Assembly (NCBI GenBank): GCA_004335835.1
Contig: RWJK01001728.1
Location: 1,783-58,389 of the forward strand
Source of the DNA: Scenedesmus sp. ARA3
Lineage: Eukaryota > Chlorophyta > Chlorophyceae > Sphaeropleales > Scenedesmaceae
Direction: 5' to 3'
Length of the DNA: 56,607 bases
How positions within the stretch are numbered: position 1 is the first letter of the stretch; every line of letters starts with the position of its first letter. Shown in pieces: positions 47,301 through 56,607 of the stretch. A model generated the notes under the pieces. It was not told the origin of the DNA. It did not search any database and saw only the letters and a list, made by a program, of their open reading frames with translations. The position numbers and the translations under genes were made by a program.

Positions 47301-50300
47301 CATCCCAGCAGGCACGCCGTACACAGCACAGCAGCTGGTGTCCATGGTGAAGCAGGAGCTGTGCTTCTTCAAGTGGTACAGCACCTTCAACACAAGCTCG
47401 CCTGCACCCTGGGTGACTGATCCACAGACTACCAACATCTATGTGAAGTCGACTGTGCTCGGTTACAAGATGGACCTTCCAATCATTGGGTGGGGCCCGC
47501 TTGCCCGCAACAAGATTTGTATGGCGTACTACAATGACACGAGTGATCCATTCAACGCTGGTTGTTATACAGACCAACTGGCAGACCAGTGGACCTTGGG
47601 CACATTCAGTTACATTGATGCAGGTGAGGTCTTATGTGGAACACCCTGAAGCACAGCTGTTGGCGTGCACGTTTTCTTACTCATGTGATGTGATGTGATG
47701 TAACCAACACTGTTGACACACAATCGCGGCATATGTGGTGTGTGTAGAATGTGTGGACACTTGTGCTGCACCTCGTTGGTAGTTTGCTGCTGCTGTGTGT
47801 GCTGGCTTGCTAGCTCAGCTTGCAATCAAGCTGCTTGCACGTAATGCAACTTCATCCTGCTTGGTTGAAGTGCTTGTAATGTGCTATTCTGTTGCGCATG
47901 CAGTGTACGGGCCAGACAATGACAGCAACTTCTTGGTGAGTGTGAAACCCGGAAATAAATGTGAACTCTCCAGAATCAGAGTTGAATGCTGCATAGGGCC
48001 GCAGCACAATTCCACATTTCATTACGTGCACCCTTCCAGTGTGCAAACTCCACCCACTTTGTGGGCATCACCCTGACATTCAATATATTTGTGCTGAATA
48101 TGTGTGATTCTGGCAGTTTGTGATGAACAAGCCCCCACATTCTGAAGTGCACTCTAACAGCATCTCATTGCCACCTACACTCTGATTATGACCAATACTC
48201 TAAACAAATAGCCTATCTCCCGTGCAGTGCAACGGCCTTTCACACGGCAGCCTCTGGGGACTCACAAGGGCATGCTACACAGGCGCAACAAACGGGTTTG
48301 CTAATAGCGCCGGCTCCTTCATGGGGTACACTTCTGGCAACCGCAGCGCAGCGATTGATTTCATTTATGCCATCAACAACTACACAGGCACGTGCAGCAT
48401 CTTCTCAGGCGGCAGTGCCCCACTTTCCACGGACTTCTTTCCAGGCTTTTTCTGCTGCGATTACGGCCAGTGCACATACGGGTGAGCACCGACCGTAGCC
48501 AGCTGATGTTTCTGCACAGCGATGCCTCATCTCCGAGAGCAGCAGATACTGTGTTTCCTCTCCTTTCTCAGCACTGTTGTACGATTGGCAGCTTGTCGCG
48601 TCATCCCTGCCGTCTTTAAAACACACAAACTGCTGTTACATGCCACATCCTGGTGTCTGATTTGGTTCCTTTGTTGGCTTTTGCGAGCAGGTGCTACCCT
48701 TGGTTTTTCCAGACGCCCAAGTCCAGCTGGAAGACCATGTGCGACAACGGCTACGCCTACCCAGCTCCTGTTGGTGACCTCATTCCATCCAGCAGCTGGG
48801 CCGCAGGCTCTCCATCATTTTCGGCGGCACAAGACCAAGCCTTCAGGACAGCTCACCGCGCAATCCGCCAGGCTGTGCTCGACTCATACAACGCAGCGAT
48901 TGCAAGCGGCAGCGCTGCGGCCGCATGCGCGACTGCGCTGCAGCAGACGTGTGGTCAGACAAGCAACTGCAACCCATCGTCCACTGGATGCTACCCCGAG
49001 AACCTGCAGGTGGCGTGTGTGGAGCCAAAATACTTCGACCAGACGTTCCCAACATACACAGTAAGACCCTCAAGGAGCCAGAAGTGCTGCAAGTAGTGCT
49101 GCAAGTCCAGCCGGCTACAAGTCATTAAATTCAACTGACAGTGCATGCTGCATTTCCGACGTGTTCAGAACATCCCAAATGTTTGAACATCACAGCAAAG
49201 CGCCAGCTTTGCGCTGAAGTGCCGACAACTGCTGCATGCTGTCAGTAGCATGCAGAGAGCTTGTATCAGGCGTGCCGTTGTTAGCAGCACTACAACACAG
49301 AGCATGCTGCTTGCCGGACCCTTTTGAGTACGTGTGCCGCTTGTTTTCTGCAAGGTTGCTCTGCAGGATCTGCTGCCTGCTGCAGTGTAACCTTACAGGC
49401 TATAAGCACTAGTGGCACACGTACTCAAAGCAAAGGCCAGACAACCAGTTGGCCTGCCTGGCATAGCGAGTGTTTTGCTATATACGGTTTATAGAGTGCT
49501 AGATCTGCTACGCCTCAACCCTAGCAAGGCCTATAACTCGCGTGACCCGGCAGGACAGCTTTTAAGCTGTGAGTGTGTTGTGTCATGCAGGCGTATCTGT
49601 GGGGCGACGCAGTGGCAGGCTCTGACGGCCGAACAGCTTCAGTGACTTGCCCGAGCTCGACAGGCATGGTAAGCCCTAGGATCGGCCTTGGCTGCAGTTC
49701 CTTGCATACATCACAAACGTCACATGAATACATCAGTATGCTACATGCATGTACATGACACATATGTGTCTGAGCTGTATGGTGCTGCCTGGTGCTGTGA
49801 GAGACAACCCTGATGCGGCTTGGAGGCTAGCACGTAGCCCAAGTGCAACGCTTACTTCAAATGTTGCACATGCTTGCGCCGCGGCGTCAGCCTGCAGGTA
49901 GCTGTGCTGATGTGTGCCGCCCAAGGCCCCGCCAATACTGTCAACGTCACTGCGATTGGATGCTGCATGCAAAATATTTCCTACAATGTTCCACAAGGCT
50001 GCACATGCTTGCGCTGTCGCGTTTGCCTGCAGGTGGCTCAGCTGATGTCTGCTGCTTTGGGCCCCGTCAATTCCTTCACCGTGACAATCGACGCCGGGCC
50101 TCAGTACAGCTCTGTTGCCTGCTCAGGAGCCTCCTGCAACTTGGACATCACCTACTTTGCCAAGGTGTATGCCTCGCTGCCGTCAGCTTCTGGGTACTTC
50201 CTGAAGACAGTTGTGAAGTGTGCGTGTGGCCCAGGGTACCAGTCAATGACGCCTGCTGCCAACAGCACCAGCGGCAACAACAACACATCACCCACTGGCT

Positions 50301-53300
50301 CTGCCAGTCTCACTTGCAACCCTTGTGGCGCTGGGTGGTACAGGTGGGCAGTGAAGTATAGCAGTAGTGTTGACGATCACATGACTGCACCTTGTGGGGC
50401 TGGCTGGTACACCTGTGCACCAGGCCGTGCAGCTGTAACAGCAACAATTACATTTCAACCCTCATAAGCGGCATATCGGCGTGCTGGGCTGGTTCCTGGG
50501 GCAGGTCCTTTTGTCCTGTCGTAATGCACTGTATCGTGTTGTATTGGAATGTGATTGCAGGGACTCCACCATGGGTGACTGTGCGCCCTGCCCCCTTGGG
50601 TACTACCAGACGGATAAGGCCCAGGTGGGAGCCATTGTCGCTCATTGTACTACATCAGACCTGTTATCCTGGCAAAAAGAAACCGGAGTCGGTGCTTACG
50701 GCAGCAGATATGCACAGTGCACATTGGACGGGGACAAACAGTCGCCTGAGACCTTGCACATGCATTTTCTACAGCTCACGCGCACAGAGCGCTGTTATCT
50801 GCTGTTAAAATCACAAACAGGCAGAGGCGTTGAAGCACCCTGACGTGCACACGAGCACAACATGATGCATGTGCTCATGTTGCTGAAACTTGCAGACTGC
50901 GTGCCTGCCTGGACATGCAGCGTGTTTAGCCTGGACATGCAGCGTGTAATGTTTGCGTTTAGGGTTCAAGGCACAGCCTTCCACCCTGAAACCTTGTGCT
51001 AATGCTTGCAGACTGCGTGCTTACCATGCCCAGCTGGGACATTTGCCAACAAGACTGGCACGGTCAACTGCACGCTGTGCGCTGCTGGGACCTTCAGTGC
51101 GGCCGTTGCTGCTGGCGACTCATCGATGTGCCAGAGCTGCCCCATCAACACGTACACGAAGGTCAACGGGTCAACGGCATGCACGGTGCGTGCCACATGC
51201 TGCTGCTTGGTTCCGCACAACTCATCCGCCCCCTCTGCAGCTGGCCGCCAGCAGATATGGCATGCGTGTGAAGCCGAGTGCGTTGTGGATTGTACTACGG
51301 ATATGTATCATAACATCCCTGATGATGCGAGGTTGGCACCACTTGCATGGTTGGGGCTTTTCAGATGTGGACAGTGTCCCGAAAGGTGGACAGTGTTTAG
51401 ACCACAGATTTAAGGTTTAATCTGTAGCTGGGCATGCAATTGAAGCTTGGAGGGCCCACCGGTGAGTAAGCTCGTAAAACAAGGCTCAAGCAGGCTTGCC
51501 TGCCTCTGACGCGTAGGACTTGTAACTTGTAACTCGTAAAACAAGTTCATCGCAAGCACTGCTAATGACAGCGTGACATTGTGATCGACAGGGCAAGGTC
51601 ATGATGCATACTGCTCAATTACGTTCTGATCCTCATGTGTGCACTTGCGGTTCTGCTTGCAGGCTTGCGCCCTGGGGTGGTACACAAACAGCACAGGCAC
51701 CGGATCCAACTGCACGGCCTGCGAGCCAGGCACCTACCGCGATGCAAGCATGCAGGCGTGTGCCGCATGTGCTGTTGGCACGTACAGCTCGCGTGGCAAC
51801 AGCAGCTGCAACCCAGTGCCTCCAGGCACAGCTGCTGCCTCCAAAGACATGGATTATGCGGAGCAGTGCCCCTTTGGCTCTTACACGAGCACCACAGATC
51901 AACCCCAGTGCATCAGCTGCAACAGCAGCTACCCCACCACAACCACACTGGGCGCGAACGGGCCCAGCGACTGCACGCTGGCGAGCAGTACCTCAGTATC
52001 AGCGGTGAACTGGACAGACACTGCACAGGCCGCGTATCCAGACAACTACAAAGCCTACAACGCGGCGCTGTGCGCGCAGTTCCTGGCCACGTATGGCGGC
52101 AACTTTTCTCAGATTGGGAACGGCTTCTGCAACCAGGGGCCATACAACGTGGCCATGTGCAACTGGGATGGAGGAGACTGCTGCCCAGACACTTGCGTGC
52201 CGGCGGTGAGTTCTGGGAGCACATGGCCATGCGTGCCAGCTGAGGTTTTCGTTGGACATATGTTTGCCAGTGCTTTTTGGGGCCCGTGTGCAGCCGTTTG
52301 TAATGTTTCTGCACAGAACAGGGGCACCTCCATTCAGCTTTGTGCTGCGGCCGCACAAAGCAGCGCATGCTGCAGCACTTCAGGCTGAGCAGAACATGCT
52401 TTATACCACAGCCAGCAACCTCAGATTGAGAGAATAGTTACATGTGGGTCCTAACACCATCTTCAATGTGGAATTGCACATGGTTGAGGAGGAGTACTAG
52501 TAGCTGTCAAGGGATGAGTTGTCGCCTGCTGTTAGCTAGTAGACACGAGGCAAGATGACGACCGAATGAACCTCAACAGCTGCACGCATGTGCATGACAG
52601 AAAAATTCAGTAACTGCTCACCAGCTAGCTACCTGCTGGCAAACTGCCATTCTCGCTGCAGTTTTGCACCGACTGTTTGCCCGTCCTCTCAACAGTCTGG
52701 AGGGTGATTCAAATTCTTGACACCATTTTCCAAACACGGCACCAGGTAAAACACCGCACCAATACACCCCTGCCCGGCCACCTTTGCTGCAGACCTACTT
52801 TGACTATGGGAGCAACACCACAAAGCAGTACCCCCTCAGTTGTGCCACTGTCAACTCAGCCTGCTGGAGGAACATTGCCGCACTCAGCAGCAGCAACAGC
52901 AGTTCACTGCGTACAGCAGCGCAGGGCGCCGCTGGCGTCAAGTGCCTGTTCAACACACCAGCCAAGACCAAGGGAGGTGAGTTCAAGCAGTTGTGGATCT
53001 AATTGTGCATTTACAACACAGATGATGGCACAGGAAGCTGCCTCTGGCCTGATCCATGCAGACATAATGCGCCCTCAGCCTGCCGATGCATACAATGGGT
53101 TGCAGCCTCACTGTCAGCATCATGGTGCTGTCTGTCTTTGCTGAGGCTGGTGTGCATGTGGGGTTTGTCCTTACAGGCAAGTGTGGCACCAAGGACCCCA
53201 AAGATACACGCCTGGGCAATGGTGTTTGCGATGACGAGCTCAACACAGGTGAGTCGAGCATGGTTGCTGCTGAGCTGCTCAATGCAGCTGCTTCTCTTTT

Positions 53301-53921
53301 TGCATGAGTGCAAGAGGGTGCGTTGTGCTCAGGGTGTTTACTCTCTTTCTTTCTGGCCTCAGACCTAGGTCAAGTGAGCAGTCGAGACATGTTTGCTGCT
53401 CTGCTTGTCATTGCAGCTGACGGCTCTTGCCTGGAGAAATGTGAACTAGCACAACACGTCAAGCAGTACTACAGTGATGCACAACTCAAGCATGCAACAA
53501 TACAGCTATACAACAGCACAGGTCTGTCACAGCTGACAGTACAGCACTTTGTCCAAAGCCCAGCTCTTAGACAAAAAGTGACGGACTGACCTATGGGCAT
53601 GTGCTAATTGACTGTGCAGGCGACGGCGTGTGCACATATGACAAAGGAGACTGCTGCGTGGGCAGCTGTGTGCGCAACCCCGGCCTCGGCCGCAGCTGCA
53701 CGCTGTACAACTTCAACTGCAGAGACCCCAAGTTTGCAGGAACCAGCAAGGACGTTGTGCCCCCCACACTGCCAACCAAGCTGGGTGAGCAGTGACTGAG
53801 CAGGCCAATGCACGAGGCACCAAAGACACACACTTTTGCGACTGGTACAACTACAGAGGGTTAGGCATAGCAGGTGCCTTTTGCAGCTGCCGCCAGTTGC
53901 TGCAACAGGATGTGCAGCGGT

Positions 53922-53973
<52 letters not shown>

Positions 53974-55331
53974 ACATGTCTGCCAAGGTGCATGGACATT
54001 GCTTGCGTTTGAAGCTGCGCGAGCGTTTTTCGAAGCCCTTGAAAATGTCAAGACAGCATTACCTCTTTAATGCAAGCACCACAGCCCCCGGCCATCCCCG
54101 AAATGTTCTTCAGCATGCTGTGCTGTATGTATGCACCTCTAGAAGCTCATGTCACACGGTTGCTGCTCATTGCAGGTGCTCTGGTGTTCCATGCTAGGAC
54201 AAAGCTGGAGCGCAACAAGCCTATCCCTGTTGTGGCCACAGACAATGACCCCTGCTTCTCAGGCGTTGCATATGCCACAATTGTCTCCAAGGAGGACATG
54301 AAGAAGACCAAAACATGCGAGAGGCACAAGTACGAATACGTTGTAAGGGTGAGTAGCACTGAGGAGCATGCAGAGTTGTGCTGTGTTTTGCTCTCTCCCC
54401 CTCCCTCGAGCTCCCTCCTTATTTGTTCCTCCGCCCCTCTCCCTCTTACTACCACCACTGCCACCACACGCATCCGACGTGCTGCTATATCACCGGAGTC
54501 CTTCGCAAAGACACAAGCAACCAGCCAATAAACCTGCAGAGCCAGACTAAACTGCAGCGGGGTGAGCAGATTATTGCATACAAGGCCGACTATGCTGCAT
54601 CAATGAGCAAGCAGTGTTTGTGAAACTGCTGTGCTTACACACACTGGAAAACTGCAGTGACAATGACAGCTGCACTGCCTCACAGATCCCTCTATCCTAT
54701 GCTTGCACCACATTCTACCTATGTTGCTGCAGCTAACGGCTGCTTGTACTCGCATCTGCATCTGCATCTGCTGCTGCTGCTACTGCTGCTGCTGTTGCAG
54801 GCAACAATCACAGCCAAGGACCCAGCAGGCAACGTGGCAACCAAAAACGATGTGCGCGTGTTTATCGTGGATGACGTCCCACCTGCGCTCAAAAACGTCC
54901 CTCTCGTCAAGACAACCCAGTTGATCCCTGGCGCGTCCTCGCGCCCGTCTACGCTGAAGCTCCTCAAAAGGAACGGACCCATCCCGGAGCTGCGGCGCGA
55001 CGGCCGCCGCCGCCTGACAAAGGTCGAAGTGTCCAAGGTTACAGCTGCTCAGCTTGCTGCGCTCAAGCCTGAGACAGCTGCCTCCTATGACGACCACCCT
55101 TGCCATGTGGACAAGGTGACGTTCAAAGAGGTCAAGGGTGTGGGCTTGGCTGAGCTAAACAAGGCACTCGCGCAGGCGTTTGTAACGCCTGCGGACCGCA
55201 AGAGCGTGATAGAATTCTACACGGCTAACAGCGCAGCTGGGTCTGGCAACCAAGTGCTGCGCTTCTGGTCTGTCACAGATCCTGCAGGAAACTTCGACAG
55301 CGTGCTGCAGCTGCTTGCTGTGACCGCGTGA
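37479..55331 (+). CDS. giant secreted modular protein with ephrin-receptor-like Cys repeats, two LNR repeats and HYR-like region
   Basis: Thirty-three exons join without a phase conflict into 1,904 codons: 37479-37553, 37745-37798, 38345-38527, 38909-39017, 39320-39433, 39683-39749, 40241-40343, 40808-40881, 41179-41248, 41503-41585, 41876-42352, 42696-42748, 42979-43052, 43431-43573, 43949-44026, 44578-44718, 45445-45582, 46064-46138, 46524-46662, 47110-47623, 47904-47935, 48228-48481, 48691-49060, 49591-49668, 50033-50343, 50561-50624, 51012-51185, 51663-52205, 52793-52976, 53177-53248, 53620-53784, 54176-54348, 54801-55331. Residues 1-25 form a signal peptide (WLLVCVLLLVAAHC). Residues 44-560 are mostly helical and Cys-poor. 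Residues 585-1166 are Cys-containing, aromatic-rich and full of N-glycosylation sequons. Then come Cys repeats (about 1255-1465), LNR repeats (about 1487-1528 and 1593-1636) and a C-terminal HYR-like part. No membrane anchor is evident. An in-frame ATG at 37440 is an alternative start. An extracellular-matrix or cell-surface role is inferred. Confidence 0.88.
37979..38098. repeat. CAG run followed by CTG/CTT run in intron 2 of the giant gene
   Basis: A (CAG)n stretch at about 37979-38008 is followed at about 38030-38098 by CTG units interrupted by TTCTGC, close enough to form a hairpin. Confidence 0.9.
39243..39306. repeat. direct repeat of about 30 bp in the giant gene
   Basis: GTGTACAAGTCACTGCCCAT plus the following TGTTGCACA occurs twice in tandem, just before the exon 5 acceptor. 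Confidence 0.9.
40180..40232. repeat. direct repeat of about 27 bp before exon 7 of the giant gene
   Basis: TTTTCACTCTGTTTTTCGTA with a preceding GAACG occurs twice immediately upstream of the acceptor. Confidence 0.9.
41801..41875 (+). repeat. (CTG)n tract forming the acceptor of exon 11 of the giant gene
   Basis: About 18 CTG units run directly into TGCAG, the splice acceptor. The repeat takes the place of the polypyrimidine tract. Confidence 0.92.
44057..44210. repeat. 25-bp satellite with 50-bp higher-order period
   Basis: About six units of TGCTGGCAGTGCATCAGGTA plus TGACA. Units starting ATGCTGG and ACGTTGG alternate in part, giving a 50-base period. Located in intron 15 of the giant gene. 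Confidence 0.92.
44233..44315. repeat. CAG/CAA repeat in intron 15 of the giant gene
   Basis: A run of CAG and CAA units; reading frames through it are artefacts of the repeat. Confidence 0.95.
44523..44568. repeat. 12-bp minisatellite before exon 16 of the giant gene
   Basis: The unit TGTTTGACACTG is repeated three times and ends just before the acceptor. Confidence 0.92.
49864..49985 (+). repeat. in-frame copy of the exon 25 acceptor edge of the giant gene
   Basis: Repeats 49999-50120 at a distance of 135 bases, an exact multiple of three. It keeps a CTGCAG acceptor at 49892-49897. Starting exon 25 there (49898) adds 45 codons (beginning VAVLMCAAQGPANTVNV) with no stop before the usual start at 50033. 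Confidence 0.85.
50281..51930 (+). other. ephrin-receptor-like (GCC2/GCC3-type) cysteine repeat region of the giant protein
   Basis: Across exons 25-28 the protein repeats a C-x2-C-x-x-G-x-[FY] pattern: CNPCGAGWY, CAPCPLGYY, CLPCPAGTF, CTLCAAGTF, CQSCPINTY, CTACALGWY, CTACEPGTY and CAACAVGTY. This spacing is that of the ephrin-receptor-like/TNFR-like modules found in secreted and surface proteins. Exon boundaries fall between modules. Confidence 0.85.
50389..50420 (+). repeat. short copy of the end of exon 25 of the giant gene
   Basis: Repeats CCTTGTGGCGCTGGGTGGTA with changes, but lacks the GT donor. Confidence 0.65.
52071..52196 (+). other. Lin-12/Notch repeat 1 of the giant protein
   Basis: Codes CAQFLATYGG, then IGNGFC, then MCNWDGGDCCPDTC. 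The IGNGFC and NWDGGDC boxes are the calcium-binding LNR signature. One cysteine of the classic six appears shifted or missing in the middle. Confidence 0.85.
53177..53670 (+). other. Lin-12/Notch repeat 2, split by an intron
   Basis: Exon 30 codes KCGTKDPKDTRLGNGVCDDE and exon 31 codes GDGVCTYDKGDCCVGSC. Joined in frame they give a second LNR-like repeat (LGNGVCDDELNT then GVCTYDKGDCC). Confidence 0.8.
53928..53968. repeat. (CAG)n tract in intron 31 of the giant gene
   Basis: About thirteen CAG units in tandem. Confidence 0.95.
54176..54900 (+). other. HYR-like region of the giant protein
   Basis: Exons 32-33 code IPVVATDNDPCFSG, then YEYVVRATITAKDPAGNVAT. The alternating hydrophobic pattern ending in A-x-D-x-A-G-N is typical of HYR/Ig-like modules. 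A second FWSVTDPAGNFD near the C-terminus repeats the motif. Confidence 0.65.
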
Positions 55332-56190
55332 GACATGCTGACTGCATGCTTCGGAGACGAAATGAAGGTTTTTGCCTTGAGATAACAGCATCAACATAGA
55401 CCAGCACGTGCTCTGCCACAGCGTGCCTCTGTTCTGTTACATGTGCCAAATGATGCATTTTGGAGGACCCTAAATGATGTTTTGACGAGGTCATGGTCGC
55501 TGATGTGTCATGTGATATGCTATGCACTGCAGCAGATGCAGTATGGCGTACTGGATGCCCCTTGTTTGGCATCAGCTGATGGACCCGTTACTACTAAACG
55601 CAGGCATGGTTGTCTGGTTGCGACTCTATCAAATGATTCACGGCCTGTCACGGCAGTGCTGCTTCTATGCTTCAGCAATTTTCCGCTGGATTTTTGGCAA
55701 TGCACGCAGCCGTGTCACTTCCTGCATGATCATGATGGTTTGTGGGGTGTCATGGTCATATGGGCTACTTAAGGGCCTGTCTGCAGGCTCCATATATAAA
55801 TGTTATAACAATTACTTACCTGCCATTTGGCCTGTTTGCTGGGGAATCCTCTTAGCCTGGCTGCTTTGCGGTTGCTTTTTGGGGTGCTGGTGCACAGATC
55901 TTGACATGTGCCCACGAAACTGGCACATGATGCATGCGGATCTATACTGCGTGGGTTTTGTCTCGAATGTATGCACACCGCAGTGGGATTCAGGTTCTGA
56001 CTCAGTAAGGTTTAATGGTGGTTATGATCATTACATTACACTACATTACATACGCCACTCCATAGTTGCACGAAACGTGGGGTCCGGCTGTTTATGAAAC
56101 GAAACGAAACGTTTAAAACGTGCGTTTTCAACGCCTTCAGTGTGAAACGCTGTATCTAAACGGCAGCTCTAGTGGGGCTCAGGCGTTTGA
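55332..56190. other. 3' flank of the giant gene and presumed left end of a hAT element
   Basis: No TGTAA was found in the first several hundred bases. From about 56075 to 56150 the AAACG motif recurs many times, a pattern like the transposase-binding subterminal repeats of Ac/hAT elements. The terminal inverted repeat could not be placed because the other end is outside the window. Confidence 0.5.
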
Positions 56191-56607
56191 ATGCAGAACC
56201 CCTCGTTACTCGGCCTAGCGGCCCGTTCAGGTACTCAGGGCTCTTCAAAACATTTACTGTATATCTTTGTTGGTATTCGAATACTTGTTGTTCTCCTATC
56301 AGTCATCGATATGGGCAAGAAGACCACTGATCAGGCTACCATAGCCTGGCAGAATGTTGACAAGCTAGAGGAAAGAAACAACTACAGCAAAGTTGTATGC
56401 AAACACTGTGCTCACTCCTTCAGCGGTGGGGCCAGCAGGATCGTTTCGCATTTGCTCGGCACCGGCTCGGGTGTGAAGGCCTGCTCTGTTCCTGTAACCA
56501 GTGGTCGCTGCTTTCTTGGTAAGAGACTCAACTGCTGCATTATCAATGTTGCCAGTTTGCTTCTTTGCGTAAACCTTGGGATGAAAGCTCATCCCTGATA
56601 CGCCGAG
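56191..56607 (+). CDS. hAT-family transposase, BED zinc-finger N-terminus, truncated by window edge
   Basis: The frame opens at an ATG at 56191, with a second in-frame ATG at 56311 (MGKKTTDQATIAWQNVD). The segment VVCKHCAHSFSGG then RIVSHLLG and VKACSVPV is a BED-type zinc finger (C-x2-C and H plus C ligands) of the kind that begins hAT transposases. A donor-like CTTG/GTAAGA near 56518-56523 suggests an intron, after which the open frame soon stops. The catalytic core and dimerisation domain would lie beyond 56607, so activity cannot be judged. Host BED proteins derived from hAT elements are an alternative. Confidence 0.75.

Noticed and set aside
53416..53589. Extra exon between LNR exons 30 and 31 (ADGSCLEKCE frame)
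   Set aside because: An acceptor with fitting phase exists, but inclusion would break the LNR spacing and I see no convincing matching donor in the frame.

Overview
The window looks like nuclear DNA of a chlorophycean green alga. It holds a light-harvesting complex I gene and a uracil phosphoribosyltransferase gene with a plastid-type leader. Genes are dense in short GT-AG introns. Several 3' flanks carry TGTAA, the poly(A) signal typical of Chlorophyceae. CAG/CTG trinucleotide runs occur throughout. The closer placement (Chlamydomonadales or Sphaeropleales) is inference. A 50-base N run marks a scaffold gap inside a CTG repeat.

Layout, left to right: (1) 1-2998, minus strand, 5' part of a SEC1/KEULE-type SM protein running off the left edge. 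(2) 4357-6481, plus, unrecognised three-exon membrane protein. (3) 7541-9975, plus, uracil phosphoribosyltransferase, 6 exons, 261 aa. (4) 11461-14884, plus, LHCA3-like photosystem I antenna protein, 8 exons, 265 aa. (5) 16087-18759, minus, mitochondrial inner membrane protease subunit 1, 5 exons, 161 aa. (6) 19337-22573, plus, secreted Kazal-domain/chymotrypsin-fold serine protease fusion, 8 exons, 515 aa. (7) 26746-31345, minus, PDK1-like protein kinase, 9 exons, 371 aa. (8) 32509-35279, plus, RMND5/GID2 E3 ligase of the CTLH/GID complex, 6 exons, 387 aa. (9) 37479-55331, plus, a 33-exon gene for a secreted modular protein of about 1,904 aa with ephrin-receptor-like cysteine repeats, two Lin-12/Notch repeats and an HYR-like C-terminal region. 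(10) From 56191, plus, the start of a hAT-type BED zinc-finger transposase cut by the right edge.

Exon models were built by hand from splice signals, reading-frame phase and family similarity. In every multi-exon model all phases agree across introns, which is the main internal check. Genes 5/6 and 7/8 are head to head and may share promoters. Genes 4/5 and 6/7 are tail to tail. The genes do not form a pathway; they are ordinary household, photosynthetic and surface functions side by side.

The most striking signal is structural. Almost every gene has tandem, partly decayed copies of one edge of an exon plus its splice site, lying inside the adjacent intron, or copies of the last coding exon in the 3' UTR. 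I count roughly thirty such copies. One is a perfect 82-bp duplication across a splice donor. One is a seven-unit array in a PDK1 intron. One gives an in-frame alternative acceptor adding 45 residues. This points to active growth of introns and UTRs by local duplication of exon edges.
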